DNA of 64,000 bases from an uncultured Spartobacteria bacterium. Its GTDB lineage: Bacteria > Verrucomicrobiota > Verrucomicrobiia > Chthoniobacterales > Chthoniobacteraceae. The notes beneath the pieces were generated by a model. That model was not told the origin of the DNA. It searched no databases and worked only from the letters and a program-made list of their open reading frames with translations. The stretch is from positions 1 through 64,000 of the forward strand of contig CAIURC010000186.1 of NCBI GenBank assembly GCA_903901425.1, given 5' to 3'. This document shows positions 25,882 to 37,700 of the stretch, in pieces (position 1 is the stretch's first letter; every line of letters starts with the position of its first letter). A program made the position numbers and the translations under genes.

Positions 25882-26871
25882 ATGAACCTCCTCCGCCGTC
25901 CCCGGCGTCTCCGTACCACAGCGGCGCTCCGCAGCATGGTCCGGGAAAACCAGCTCCGCGCCACGGACCTCATCCTGCCCCTGTTTGTCAGCGAAAAAAT
26001 CGCGGCTCCCGTGCCGGTTCAAAGCATGCCGGGAGTTTTCCAGTGGCCCTTGGAAAACGTGGTCAAGGAGGCGGCGGCCGCTTATGCGGAGGGTATCCCG
26101 GCAGTGCTTTTGTTTGGGATCCCGGCAAAAAAAGACGAGCTGGGTTCGGAAGCTTATGCCCCAGAGGGAATCGTCCAGCGGGCCGTCCGTGCCATCAAAC
26201 AGCAGTGCCCGGATCTGGTCGTGATCACCGACGTCTGCCTCTGCGAATTTACCAGCCACGGCCACTGCGGGATCGCCGATTTCCACGGCCATCATGTCCA
26301 TGTGCGCAACGACGAATCCGTTGAGCTCCTGGTCCGCGAGGCCGTTTCCCATGCCGCCGCCGGGGCCGACGTGGTGGCTCCCAGCGACATGATGGACGGC
26401 CGTGTGGGCGCCATCCGAAGGGGCTTGGATGCCGCGGGATACGAGAACGTGGTCATCCTCAGTTACGCCGCCAAGTTTGCTTCCGCCCATTACGGGCCGT
26501 TCCGGGATGCCGCGGAGAGCACCCCGCAGGCCGGGGACCGCCGGGGGTACCAGATGGATGCTGCCAACGGACGCGAGGCGCTCCGGGAAGTGGAGCTCGA
26601 CATCGAGGAGGGCGCCGATCTGGTCATGGTGAAGCCGGGGTTGCCCTACCTCGACATACTCTGGCGCGTCAAGGAACGGTTCGGTCTGCCCACCGCTGTC
26701 TACAACGTCAGCGGCGAGTACGCCATGGTCAAGGCCGCTTCGGAACGCGGCTGGCTGGATGAAAAGGCCACCGTGCTTGAGCAGATGCTCGCCTTCAAAC
26801 GGGCTGGCGCTGACCTCATCATCACCTACTGGGCCCGGCAGATCACCCAGTGGCTTGCCGACCCCAAGTAG
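25882..26871 (+). CDS. hemB: Porphobilinogen synthase (delta-aminolevulinic acid dehydratase)
   Basis: Condenses two molecules of 5-aminolevulinate to porphobilinogen in tetrapyrrole synthesis. The 329-residue protein begins with MNLLRRPRRLRTTAALRSMV. It holds the zinc-type metal site DVCLCEFTSHGHCG with three cysteines. The first Schiff-base lysine is in LSYAAKFASAHYGPFRDAA and the second, catalytic lysine is in MVKPGLPYLDI, followed by YNVSGEYAM. The three cysteines suggest the zinc-dependent class. The ATG at 25882 is preferred to an upstream in-frame extension that overlaps coaX. The 3' end overlaps the convergent plsC gene by 29 bp. Confidence 0.97.
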   Translation: MNLLRRPRRLRTTAALRSMVRENQLRATDLILPLFVSEKIAAPVPVQSMPGVFQWPLENVVKEAAAAYAEGIPAVLLFGIPAKKDELGSEAYAPEGIVQRAVRAIKQQCPDLVVITDVCLCEFTSHGHCGIADFHGHHVHVRNDESVELLVREAVSHAAAGADVVAPSDMMDGRVGAIRRGLDAAGYENVVILSYAAKFASAHYGPFRDAAESTPQAGDRRGYQMDAANGREALREVELDIEEGADLVMVKPGLPYLDILWRVKERFGLPTAVYNVSGEYAMVKAASERGWLDEKATVLEQMLAFKRAGADLIITYWARQITQWLADPK

Positions 26872-27685
26872 CGCGCTCCCGCAGCGCCGCCACTTCAGCG
26901 CGCAACTCCATGGCCAGCGTCTTCCGGGGCACGGCTGCACGCCGGACCTTTCCAAAGCGGATGCTTGCCAGGACCCATTCCTGTCCCATCAGCCCGTAGA
27001 GGTGCGGCGCCAACTCCATGTCCCCCCAAAAACACACGTGTTCTCCGGGGTCGTCCACGGCCAGAAAATAGTCGATCCCGGCCGGCACCACCGGATGCGT
27101 TCCCTGCGCTGCCGCCTCCAGCAGGGAAGGGTAAAAAGGCAACACGTCCTGCCCATTGCTACTGGTGCCTTCGGGGAAAATGCAGACCGGCACCCCGGCC
27201 CCCAGCGGTTCCTCCAGTGCAGTGCCCACACGCGCCACGTCCGCCCGGCGTTGGCGATCCACAAAAACACAGCCTGCTGCGAATGCGAGAAAGCCGAACA
27301 ACGGCCAGTGCCGGACTTCCGCCTTCGCCACAAAAACCGTGGGCTGGAGCGCTGAGATGATCAGAATGTCGAGGTAGGAGAGGTGGTTGGCCACCAAGAG
27401 CCCCGATGCCGGTGGAGTGCCTGACACCCGGAGGCCAACCCCCAAAATCTTCAGCACCCGTGCGCACAGCCCCGACAGCCAGAGGGCTTTTCGCCGGGCG
27501 TCCCAATTCCCATTCCGGAAATGGAAATCCAGCAGTGCCAAGCCGAAGGTCGGAACCAGCAGCAGGATCCGGAGAAACCGCCTTGCCGTTCGGATCCCGG
27601 GTCCCGCAGTTCTCGAAACCGCAGGAAAGCACCCGGGAGCCAAGGTAGTCTCGGGTTCTGAAACAGAATGCTGCGCCGGGCTCAA
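26843..27685 (-). CDS. Acyltransferase of the PlsC/OlsA family
   Basis: Membrane-associated 1-acyl-glycerol-3-phosphate-type acyltransferase, 280 residues. The catalytic motif NHLSYLD (the HX4D box) and the glycerophosphate-binding motif FPEGTSSNGQ are both present, after an N-terminal hydrophobic segment (FLRILLLVPTFGLALLDF). It starts at a TTG whose last two bases form part of the upstream gene's TGA stop (TTGA at 27685-27682), so it is translationally coupled to an OlsB-like gene. In ornithine-lipid synthesis OlsB makes lyso-ornithine lipid and OlsA, a PlsC homologue, adds the second fatty acid. The pairing here makes OlsA the likely role, although general phosphatidate synthesis cannot be excluded. 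Confidence 0.88.
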   Translation of the reverse strand: MSPAQHSVSEPETTLAPGCFPAVSRTAGPGIRTARRFLRILLLVPTFGLALLDFHFRNGNWDARRKALWLSGLCARVLKILGVGLRVSGTPPASGLLVANHLSYLDILIISALQPTVFVAKAEVRHWPLFGFLAFAAGCVFVDRQRRADVARVGTALEEPLGAGVPVCIFPEGTSSNGQDVLPFYPSLLEAAAQGTHPVVPAGIDYFLAVDDPGEHVCFWGDMELAPHLYGLMGQEWVLASIRFGKVRRAAVPRKTLAMELRAEVAALRERATWGRQATG

Positions 27686-28470
27686 TCCAGAAAGTTCCGG
27701 GCGCTCTCCGGCAAGTTGTGCAGATCCAGTAAGGTCAGGAAATCGATGGTGCCGAACTCGCGGTCAATGGCTGGCGTGGAGGCAATCTGTGCTCCCAGCG
27801 ACAGGTAGGCGGCGAGGAGTTTGGGCATCCGGACGGGCGTGGCGTGATCCATCGGACATGCAAATGCCGGGAGCGGCTGGGTGCGCAGTTCGGGCCGGAC
27901 GAGCTGTTGCGGCTGGAGGCTGGCATACAGACCTGCTCCCTCGGCCGGGTCCTGCGAAGTCAGCGAGCTACAGCCAATCAGATAGCGGCAGCCTGCCTCG
28001 CGTGCGTACTGGGCGATGCCGCGCCAGAGCATCCCGAGCACCACCAGGTTGCGGTGTTCCTTCGCCACACACGCCCGGCCCAGTTCCAATGCCTCATGGG
28101 TGATCGGGGCCAGTGGCGCAAAGTCGAACTCGCTGGCACTGTAAAACCCGTGGGCGGTCGCAGCTTTCCGCCCGGTCTGCATCCGGTATGTCCCCACAAT
28201 CTGGTCCTCATGCTCCACCAGCAAATGGTCGCAGACCGCGTCAAACCGGTCCGAGTCGCGGCCGGTCAGGAAAGACTGGGCCAGCCCCTCCGAAAGCTCC
28301 AGATTGAACACTTGAAACCGCAGCCGCTGGGCCGCTGCGAGATCCGCCGGAGATTCCGCCAGCCGCGTCCGGTAACTGGATGCGGAGGCGCGTCTGGCCA
28401 GCACTCGGGCTCCGGTGCGAGCTTTGGGCGCGTCAGAGACTGGGGGCGAGATGTGCGGTTGCAGGTCCAT
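27682..28470 (-). CDS. OlsB-like GNAT acyltransferase (lyso-ornithine lipid synthesis)
   Basis: A 262-residue protein of the OlsB/hemolysin-like GNAT family, which transfers a 3-hydroxyacyl chain from acyl carrier protein to the alpha-amino group of ornithine. Family signs are RLRFQVFNLELSEGL near residue 48, DAVCDHLLVEHEDQIVGTYRM, GRACVAKEHRNLVVLGMLWRGI and YLIGCSSLTSQDP. A PlsC-type gene follows with a TTGA overlap, the usual olsB-olsA order. Ornithine lipids are phosphorus-free membrane lipids often made under phosphate limitation. The gene is divergent from the giant 27.7-kb gene across 256 bp, so the two share a promoter region. Confidence 0.88.
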   Translation of the reverse strand: MDLQPHISPPVSDAPKARTGARVLARRASASSYRTRLAESPADLAAAQRLRFQVFNLELSEGLAQSFLTGRDSDRFDAVCDHLLVEHEDQIVGTYRMQTGRKAATAHGFYSASEFDFAPLAPITHEALELGRACVAKEHRNLVVLGMLWRGIAQYAREAGCRYLIGCSSLTSQDPAEGAGLYASLQPQQLVRPELRTQPLPAFACPMDHATPVRMPKLLAAYLSLGAQIASTPAIDREFGTIDFLTLLDLHNLPESARNFLD

Positions 28471-28726
28471 ACGGGGATAAACCTACAGGCCGAAATGGGG
28501 TGGCTCAAGCCGTCCCGCGCACAAAAAAGGCAACAATTTGAAGGCGGAGGGAGTTTAGGGGGTGTTTTACTCAGTGTTCGGGGTGTGCCGCAGAAAAGGG
28601 TGGAGTCCAAGCGGCGAATTTGGTAAATTCAAGTGTTGATTGTGATATTTATCGGGCCCCCATTTCCCCCCCCGATTTTCCCGCAATTCCCCTGATCGCC
28701 CCCGATTTTTCGCCGTTCTCCGGCCT
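28471..28726. other. Divergent intergenic region between olsB-like gene and giant gene; C-rich leader
   Basis: This 256-bp gap must hold the promoter of the giant gene and that of the olsBA pair. The only AT-rich patch is 28619-28651. A weak sigma-70-like pair, TTGGTA (28620-28625) and TGATAT (28643-28648) with 17-base spacing, lies there, but the -10 is poor. From 28656 to the ATG the plus strand is C-rich and contains a repeated 11-mer CCCCCGATTTT (28669-28679 and 28699-28709). No purine-rich Shine-Dalgarno sequence precedes the ATG at 28727. Confidence 0.45.
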
Positions 28727-31700
28727 ATGAAACGTTCCATTCTCCCTCGCTTCCTGGAATCCGCAGGTTTGATTCAGGCACCCTTCCGCCTTCCACGCCG
28801 CCAGAAACCCAAAGGCTTCACCCGGGCACTGCGCCGCGCTTCCGGCCGGGTCCGGCCCTTGGGCAGTTCCCTGGGCGGCATGCCGACCGCACTGGCGGTG
28901 TGCGGGTTGTTGATGGCTGGCACCGGCGTTTCCGGGGCTGCCCAGCTCTACTGGGACACCGACGGCACGGCCGTGGGAAACGCGGTCGCGACCGGGGCCG
29001 GGCTGGGAGGCGGTTCCACGGTGTTTAGTTCGAATCCGTGGAATACTTCGAGCAACCTTTTTTGGGATGGCACCAGCGCCGCGCTGATGCTCTGGAACAA
29101 CGCCAACAACGACACCGCGATTTTTGCCGGAACGGCGGGACTGGTGAACATTGGCAACGACCCCATCCTGGCCGGCGGACTGCGCTTTCAAACGACCGGG
29201 TACACGCTGTCTCAGGTATCGGGTGCCGCGGGAAGTCTCACGCTTTCCGATGGAGCGGAAATCCACACGGGAACCGGGGTGTCCACGATCATCAGCATGC
29301 CGCTGACTGGGACCAACGTGTCGAAGACGGGTGCGGGGAGTCTGACTCTCTCGGGCGACAACAGTGGAATCACCGGGGCGATCACCCTGAATGCGGGCAT
29401 TTTGCGGGCTGCTGGCACCACCGCCAATACGCTGGGTACGGGGACCCTCGTCCTCGCGGGCGGCCGTCTGGAACTGGCCAACGAGGCGGCGGCCGCCTTG
29501 AACCGGAACACCACGGTCTCGGGAAATGCCGAAATTGTGATGGACCGCAGCGTGTTGGGCAATGCGCTCACGTACACTCTTGGTACCCTCGCGATGGGGA
29601 GCCAGGACCTTCAGGTCCGGTACGCCAATGCGATCAATACGCAGTTTTCGCGGTTGAACTTCGGGGCTTCCACGTTCTCGGGAACACCCACGTTCACGGT
29701 GGCAGCTAACGCCGAACTCGGGTTGGGCGCTCTGACGGGTGCCGGCGGCCTGGTCAAGCGGGGATTCGGTCTCCTCGCGCTGGGCACCCCTGCCGCAGGT
29801 TTCAGCGGCACCGTCGACATTCAAGCCGGTTCCATTCCGATCCGATTGACCCACCAGGACGCACTGGGTACCGCCGATGTTTCCTTTGATACCGCTGCAG
29901 GGCTCGAGTTTTACTCGGACTCGGCGGTGACCATCCCGAACAACCTCACCCTGAAGGGCAGCACCTACCTGACCGTCTTGCGGGCGACATCCGGGACGAA
30001 CGTCACCCAGACGTTTTCGGGCAGCCTGACGTTTGGAAACAATAGCTTGTTTTTGCTGAACAACAACGCGTACGCGTACAATTTCACCGGCCAGTGGAAT
30101 CTGAACGGGCCGGTTGCCACCCTCAATCACAACGGAGTGGGTGTCACCGTTGGCGGAAAAATCACCGGGCCCGGTCTTTTCAGCAAAGTCTCCGGGAATT
30201 CGTTGAACATCTCGAACGCGGCCAACGATTACACGGGTGGCACCAACGTCTTTGGAGCCTCGTTTGCGCTAAACGTAGTGGCGGGCGGGAAACTCGGGAA
30301 TGGGGGTTTGGTGTATGTTGCGCCTCAGGGGCTGCTCCGGGTCAATGCCGCCTCCGCCTTCACCGGGGCTGACAACGCCACGCTCCCGATGGCGGTGCAA
30401 TCCTCCCTCGTGGCGAGCGCCGGCGGCATCCTGAGCAACGTGTACCAGCAGCCGTTTGGGAATACCACCGCCACTCCGGGCGCCGGCATGGGGATTCTGG
30501 AGTTGGGCACGGATTTCGCCTTGGGCACGGCGGCCAATACCGTGGCAGTGAGCCCGTTTGGCGCCGCGCTCCGGCTCAACACTGCCGTTGCCAACAACCT
30601 CGATTTCTCAGCGATCGGCGCCCAGACGGCAGGCAACGGTCGGTTCTTCCTCGGCGCGGCCACAGACCGTACTTACAGCGGTGTGTTGACGGCCGACGGC
30701 GGGGCGGCTGCGGGCGGGGTTTACCGGCTGGGCGCGAATGATACCGGGGCCACCGTGCTGACGCTCAGCGCCACCGGAGCCGGCGGCGCATTGCCTGATC
30801 CGAGCAGCGGCAGCAACTCGGTGGTGATCGGGTCCCCTGTGTTCAACGTGAACACGGGGTTCACCCTGTCCACGGGCACCGTGGAGTACGGCGGGGCCCA
30901 GGGTTACACAGGAAGCACCACGATCAACCGGGGCAGCACCCTGCGCGTGACCAGCACCGCCAACACCCAAAACCTCGTTCCCAGCGCCAGCCAGCTCAAC
31001 GTGTTCGGCCAGATGCTGTTTTCCGGGGCGTACAACGCCGCCGCCACCAGCCCCCAGCAGACCAGCACCGGCGCCATCAACGTGATGAACACCCAGTTCA
31101 CCACCGGCGCGGGCCAGAACGTGGGTCTGGTGGTCAATAACAACGCCTACGCTTCCAGTGCCATCCAGCCCCGTCTGGCCGCCACCACCGGGCTCAACCT
31201 GAGCAGCGGCAATTTCCGGTACCTCGGGCCCACCGGTGCGTTTACCTCCAGCCAGAACCTCGGCACCGTCACGTTCGACGGCGGCAACCTCATCGAAGTC
31301 AGCCGCGGCAACGCCGCTGCCGACAATGCCAGTGTCGTCGTCAGCAACTTGGTCCGTTCCAACAATGGCGTCCTGACTCTCGTCACGACCGGAGGCGCCT
31401 TCAATGCCGCAACCGGGTCGGACACGAAGTTTACCGCCACCCAGATCAACGGGGCGGCTCCCTTGGTAACCAACGGAATGCTCGCACCGTGGATCATTGC
31501 CCAGACGGCTGCGCCCACCTTTGTGACTTCCGGTGCGACGGGGCTCGGCCCGGTGGCCTATGATGTCACGGCCACCACGAACACCGCGCTTCAGGGCGCC
31601 ACCGCCACCCAGAAGGTGGACGTGACAACGGCGCTGACCACCGGTGCGAACGCCTCCGTCTACGCGCTGCGCGTGGGGAACGTGGCCATCTCCGGCACCA

Positions 31701-34700
31701 ACACCGTTACCGTGGGCGCCAATGCTTCCGCCACCGACGGCGCTGGCGTCATTTTCAACAGCACGGGTGCCCAGACCCACGCCGTAAACTGGTCTTTTGG
31801 CACCTCGGGAGCGCGCGAAGCGGTCATTTACAACTCCACGCTCAACCAAGCCACCACCCTTTCCGGGACCGTCAATGCCACCGGGCTCACCAAGTCCGGC
31901 CCGGGCAACCTGACGCTCACCGGAACCAACACAGGGGCAGGCGCCACCTCGCTGCTCTCCGGCACCATCACCATCAACCAAGGGACCCTGACTGCGGCCA
32001 CGCCCGCGAACGTCGGTACCCGCGCCAATCCGACTGCTCCGTACACGGTCGACTCCGCGCCCATCCGTCTGGCTGGCGGCAATTTTGCCGTGACTGGTGC
32101 GACGGTTGGCAACGCGAACTATCTGCAGAACTGGACTGTCGCCAATGACTCCACGTTCACCTCGGTCACCCAGATCCTGCCCCGGTTCGGAAGCCTGACT
32201 TTCCCCACCCGCCTGGGGGGTGCTCCAGATCCCACCCTCCTCACGCTGAACGGAGGCGGCATCCTGTTCACAGGAAGCACGGTGTTGAATCAGGCCGCCA
32301 TCCTGAATGCCACGGCTGGCACCGGCGGGATCGGCGCCCTGGACCACAACTATCTGGCAGGCGCAGTGTCCGGCACGGGCCGCCTTGAAAAGTGGGGGAC
32401 GGGCGATGTGACGTTGCTCAACGGGTTGAGTTCCTCGGCGTCAGTGACCCAGAACAGTTACTCCGGAGGAACCATCGTCCAGCAGGGGGTTTTGGCCAGC
32501 GGTGCGGGGGCGGCTGCGGACACGCCATTCGGATCCGGATCCGTCACGGTTCAGCCAGGTGCCACGCTGCGTCTGGCGCATCCCAGCAACGTTCCGGGCG
32601 GGATCATCGTGAACAGCGACCTGACCGGTCTCGGTACGGTGGGTCTTGCATACGTTGGGCCGGTTCCGACCCTGACGTTCAACAACACCAACCTGCGGGG
32701 GCCGTTCAATGGCGTTCTCGGGATTGACGTGGTCGGGTTCAACACCACCATCGACCAGGCTGCGATTGGCGGCGGAACCACCTTCCTAGGGGCCACCGTG
32801 GGCCGGGCTAACACCGGCACTGGGATCGCCGTGTATGGATCCAGCGTTTTCACGGGGAACCTGCTGCCGAGCGGCTCTGTGTATCGAATCGGCGGGGGCG
32901 GGGGCACCCTGAACCTACACCGGGCCAACCAACTCACCGGTGCCCGGACCGTCCAGTTTGGCGCGCTCTCCAACGGGCTCCAGGCGGCTTCCGTTGCCTT
33001 GATCAACGGCACCAATGGCATCGTCGTGTTGAACCAGCCCAACGATATTTCCGGCGAGTCCTGGTTCAACACGGGCCAGACAGTCCAACTCGGACACGAC
33101 CAGGCTCTGGGCACCAGCACTCTCGTCTTCAATGGCGGCATCCTACAGGGGGACGCCTTCCAGCGGGTCAATGGATTCGCCCAAGGCCGTGTTCTCGCGA
33201 ACCCGGTCAAGTTTGCAGGAGACATCACACTCAACTCGGCGTTCAACGGTTCTCCTTCGGACCTGACCTTTACCGGGCCGGTCAGCCTCTCCAACAGCAC
33301 CGTTGGCGGCGCGCTCCGGGTGATCACCGTGAACACCCCGACATACGCTCCGGGATTGGGCTCGATCGCCACGTTCTCCGGCGTGATCAGTGACGGCGAC
33401 AGCGCCAACAACGGCCTCGTCAAAAACGGGACCGGCACGCTCCGTCTCACAAACACCAACACCTATTCCGGTGTCACCACCATCAATGGGGGAAACATCG
33501 TCATCTCTTCCGACGCCAACCTCGGAACCAATCCGGTCGTTTACCTGAACAACGGCGCCCTGAGCACCTGGCAAACCAGTTTTACCCTTGGCAAACGGCT
33601 CGTGGTTCCCTTCAGCACCACTGGCTGGCTGGATTCGGGCGAGGGTCTCACGCTCACACAAAGCCCGTCCAGCACGTGGGAAGGCGGCGGCCGACTGACC
33701 AAGATCGGTTCCGGAACTCTGGTCCTGACCGCACCCAACTCCTTCGCCAATTTCACGGTGTCCAGCGGGGTGGTGGAGGCCAGTTCCGCGGATCAGTTGG
33801 GGGTAGGTGACATCGAGTTCCAAAACAGCCCAAGTGCTTTCTACAGCAATGGCGGCATTCCCATGCTCCGGTTCACGGAAAACATCCCGGCCCTGAACCG
33901 GCCCCTTCGGCCCAATTCCACCGGCGCCATCAGCGTGGCGCCGGGCAAAACCGTGACCCTCACCACGGGTGCCCTCGCAGGTGGAGTCATCCACAAGCTC
34001 GGCACGGGCACCCTGCAGCTGGCAGCCGCTGGCGGCACCGCAGTTCCGTGGTCGGTCAACAACGGCGTCTTGGAAATCCTCTCCACAGCCGGCGCCAATC
34101 CGCTCGGCAACAACGCCACCCTCAACGGCGGTACCCTGCGCATTACCAACACTTCCGCTGCGGACTATTCTGCCGGGAACAGTGGCGGCACATTCAATTT
34201 CAACGGCGGCGGCATGGTCTATCTCGACCCGCAGTCGGACAACCTCGCCCAGCTCTCCGTCGGCAGCCTGGTCCGTAACAACCAGGGCACCTTTCTCTTG
34301 GGCGTGTCCCCAGTCGGCAACCTCGCCGGTGCCGCTGCTTCCGGGATCCGGTCCCGGGTGATTGCCACCAACGTCCTCGGGGCCCCTGCGGCCTCTGCCA
34401 ATTTCAATGGAATCCTTTCCCCCTCCATGCTCCGGCTCGGAGACGGCCTCACCAGTGGGGACGCGAATTTCCTCAGTTACGGCGCCAACGGGCTCGAGAC
34501 CGGCACCCCAACCACGCCTGTGACCACGCTGACCGGCCTGCAGCCGGCTGCCGTGGCGACCATCACCACGCCGCAGACCCTGACGGGCAATAACTCGATT
34601 TACGCCCTCAAAACCACGGCAGACATCACCGGCGGCTCCCTGCAGGTGGTCGCCAACAATGCCACCACCCAGCTCGGCGGGATCCTCCTCAATGGCGCGG

Positions 34701-37700
34701 GTCTGGCTGCGCCCACAGTCAGTTCCAACCTGTTTTTCGGCCTCGACGGCCAGAACGTAACGCTCCTCAACGGCCTCCACTACGGCGAAGGCCTTGTCTA
34801 CACCAGCGGCGGTTATTCCACCGGCACGCCCACCCTTTCCGGAACTGTTACCGCCAACAACTTCACCAAATCCGGGTTCGGACCGCTTCTCCTGAGCGGC
34901 ACCAACCGGATCTCGGGTTTCATCGCCGCCCAGTCCGGTTCCATCCAGTTTGCGGGTGCAGGCGCGCAGCCTGCCCACAACACCCTGCAGCTCAACGATG
35001 CTGCCACCCTGGATCTGGCGGGCGGCACCGTGAAGCTGGGCGCGCTTTCGGGCACGGCCGGGGTCGTCACCAACACGTCCGCCATGCCGGGCACCTTGAA
35101 CCTGCTCTCCCCGGGCGATTACACCTTCACCGGCAACCTCCGGGACGGCGCCGGATCGGTCCGCGTCTTCAAGGGGGGCACCGGTATTCTGAGGCTCGGC
35201 CAGAACTCCGGAAACAATCCCGTGGCAAACGTCAACACGCACACGGGCGGTTTTGCCCTGTTCGCGGGTCAGCTTTTCCTGAACACCCCGTATGCCCTCG
35301 GGGCCAATAACTCCACGTTCGAGTTCCTTGGCGGCCTGCTCACATTGAACATGACCGGCGCAGGTCCGGGTCTGCCCACCATCATTGGGAGTCCGGGCGC
35401 CACGAGTGGCGGAGTGAACATGGTGGTCAAGGGCACCTCCACTGCCTTGGGCACGGACAACAACGGAGTGTTTAGCACAGGGTTTCAAGACCAGTATTAC
35501 CAGTTCAACAACCTGACACTTGGCGGCTCAATTTTCACCACCACGCCCCAGACCGATGCGCAGAACCTGCGTTTTGCCGGAACCATCACCGGCCACAACG
35601 CCGCCGTGTTCAACGTGACCACCGGTGGTACTGCTGCGGGTCGCAGTGTGGTCGATCTGTCCGGCACCATCGTGGATGCCGCTTCCAATGCCTTTGCGGT
35701 AAACAAAACCGGCTCGGGTACCCTCCGGATCAGCGGCACCGCCAACACCTACACGGGCGGCACCAATGTGTTCTCCGGGGGTGCCATCCAAATCACCTCC
35801 ACCACCGGGACTCCCGTCGGCACGGGGCCGGTCACGGTCTATCCGGGCGGTTTCCTGCGCCTGGGCGGCTCGGGTTCCCTCTCCGGCGCGTCCAGCGTCA
35901 GGGTGCTTTCCAGTATCAGTGCGTACGGGGCTGTGGTCTTGGATAACAACTTCCAGCCCACCCTCAGTGCCACTGCGATGAATTCGTTCCTCGGCGGTGC
36001 CGTGCAGATCGGGATGCCCACCTTCGCCGGCAATCTCGACATGAGCCAGATCGGGGACGGTCGCCAGTTCCTCGGGACGTACGCCAGCAACAACCTCTCG
36101 ACCAACGGATCCCAGTTCATTGGTACCCTGCAGCCAGGGGCCGAAAACCGGTACCGGGTGGGGGCCAATACCAATGCAGGGCACCAGCTCTATTTCAGCG
36201 GGCCGGACAATGTGTTCACCGGGGCAGGCACCACTCTGGAAGTGGGCAGCCCTATTCCCACAGTGACCTACGCGCAGAATGTCCCGACCAATTCCACCGG
36301 GATTGTTGTGATCCAAAACTCCAACAACTACACCGGCGGCACCCTGGTGAACCGAGGCAGCCAGCTCTATGTCTCCGCCGGGGGGGCCACCACGGCCTCC
36401 ACACCGCTTGGAACCGGCCCCGTGGAAATCCGGGACAGCGCCGCACTCCTTTATCTCGGGCCGCTGGGGTCCGCCTTCAACAACGGCGCCCAGAACAACG
36501 TCCACAGGCTCCGGATCCTTGGGGAAATTGGATTGGACAACAACAACGGCCTGTACACGGGCGCCGGGGGCCAGGGCCGCTGGGGCGATGCCGCAGGAAT
36601 CACGCTGGATGGTGGCAGGTTCCGGCTCCGGGGTGGCCCCAACTTTGATATCTACGAAAAAATCGGGACGGTGAACCTCGGTCTTGGTCACGGGTACCTG
36701 ACCCTGAACCGGGTCAACTCGGGCACGGCGGTTCTGGAGGTGGAAGACATCGTACGCGGCTCGGACCGGGGCACCCTGCTCCTGGAAAGCACCGCTGCCG
36801 GAACATTGAACGCGGCTACCGCATTTGAACGGCTTCTAGTCAAGACGCCGACCTTTGCCAACGCAGGTGCCACCAACACCGGTGCAGGAGCCACGGCTGG
36901 GATCGCCCCGGTCTGGATGCTGGACAACACCAGCAACACCTTCCTCTCTTACCAGGGACCGACGCTTGGCCTGCAGCCGCTCCTGAGCACCGCCACGCCT
37001 CAGGCCGGACAGGTCGCGTTCTCGCACATCATCAGCGGCGCGTTCACGACCGGACTCAACGCCGGGACCGCCACGGTGGACGTCACCGCCAACTCAGCAC
37101 TCGGCGACAGCCCGTCCATCTACGCTCTCCGTCTGGGAACCATGGCCCTGACCACGGCCAATGCCGCAGCAGTCACCGCCAACACGGTGTCCGGTTCCAA
37201 CCTGCTCACCAACACCAATACCACCAACCTGGTGGTGGGCCAGCCTGTCTCCGGCACCGGCATCGCCGCGGGAACCGTCATTACCCGGATCGTGGACGGC
37301 ACCAGCTTCGAGATCTCAAATGCCGTGGGTCTCACCCAGACCGGCGCCAGCGTCACCCCACAGTTTGTCCTCAATGTCACCTCAGGCGGCGTCATCGCCA
37401 ACAACACCAGCGAAATCACCCACAACGCGCCGATCCGGAATCCCGGCGGGGAAGTGATTCTGTTCCGCCCGAATGTGGCCGGCATCACCATCTTCAATGG
37501 TCCCATCACGGCGACCGGCATCACCAAGGCCGGGCTCGGCGATGTCCGGATGAACATGGACAACCGCGGGACGCTCACCGGCGACATCGTGGTCAGCGGC
37601 GACAACTGGTTCCGGCTCGAGAACCAGTATGTGGCAGGCGGCGACCCGGCCAATCCCTACGCCCCCACCAACAAGGTCATTTCCAACGGCGCACGGCTGC

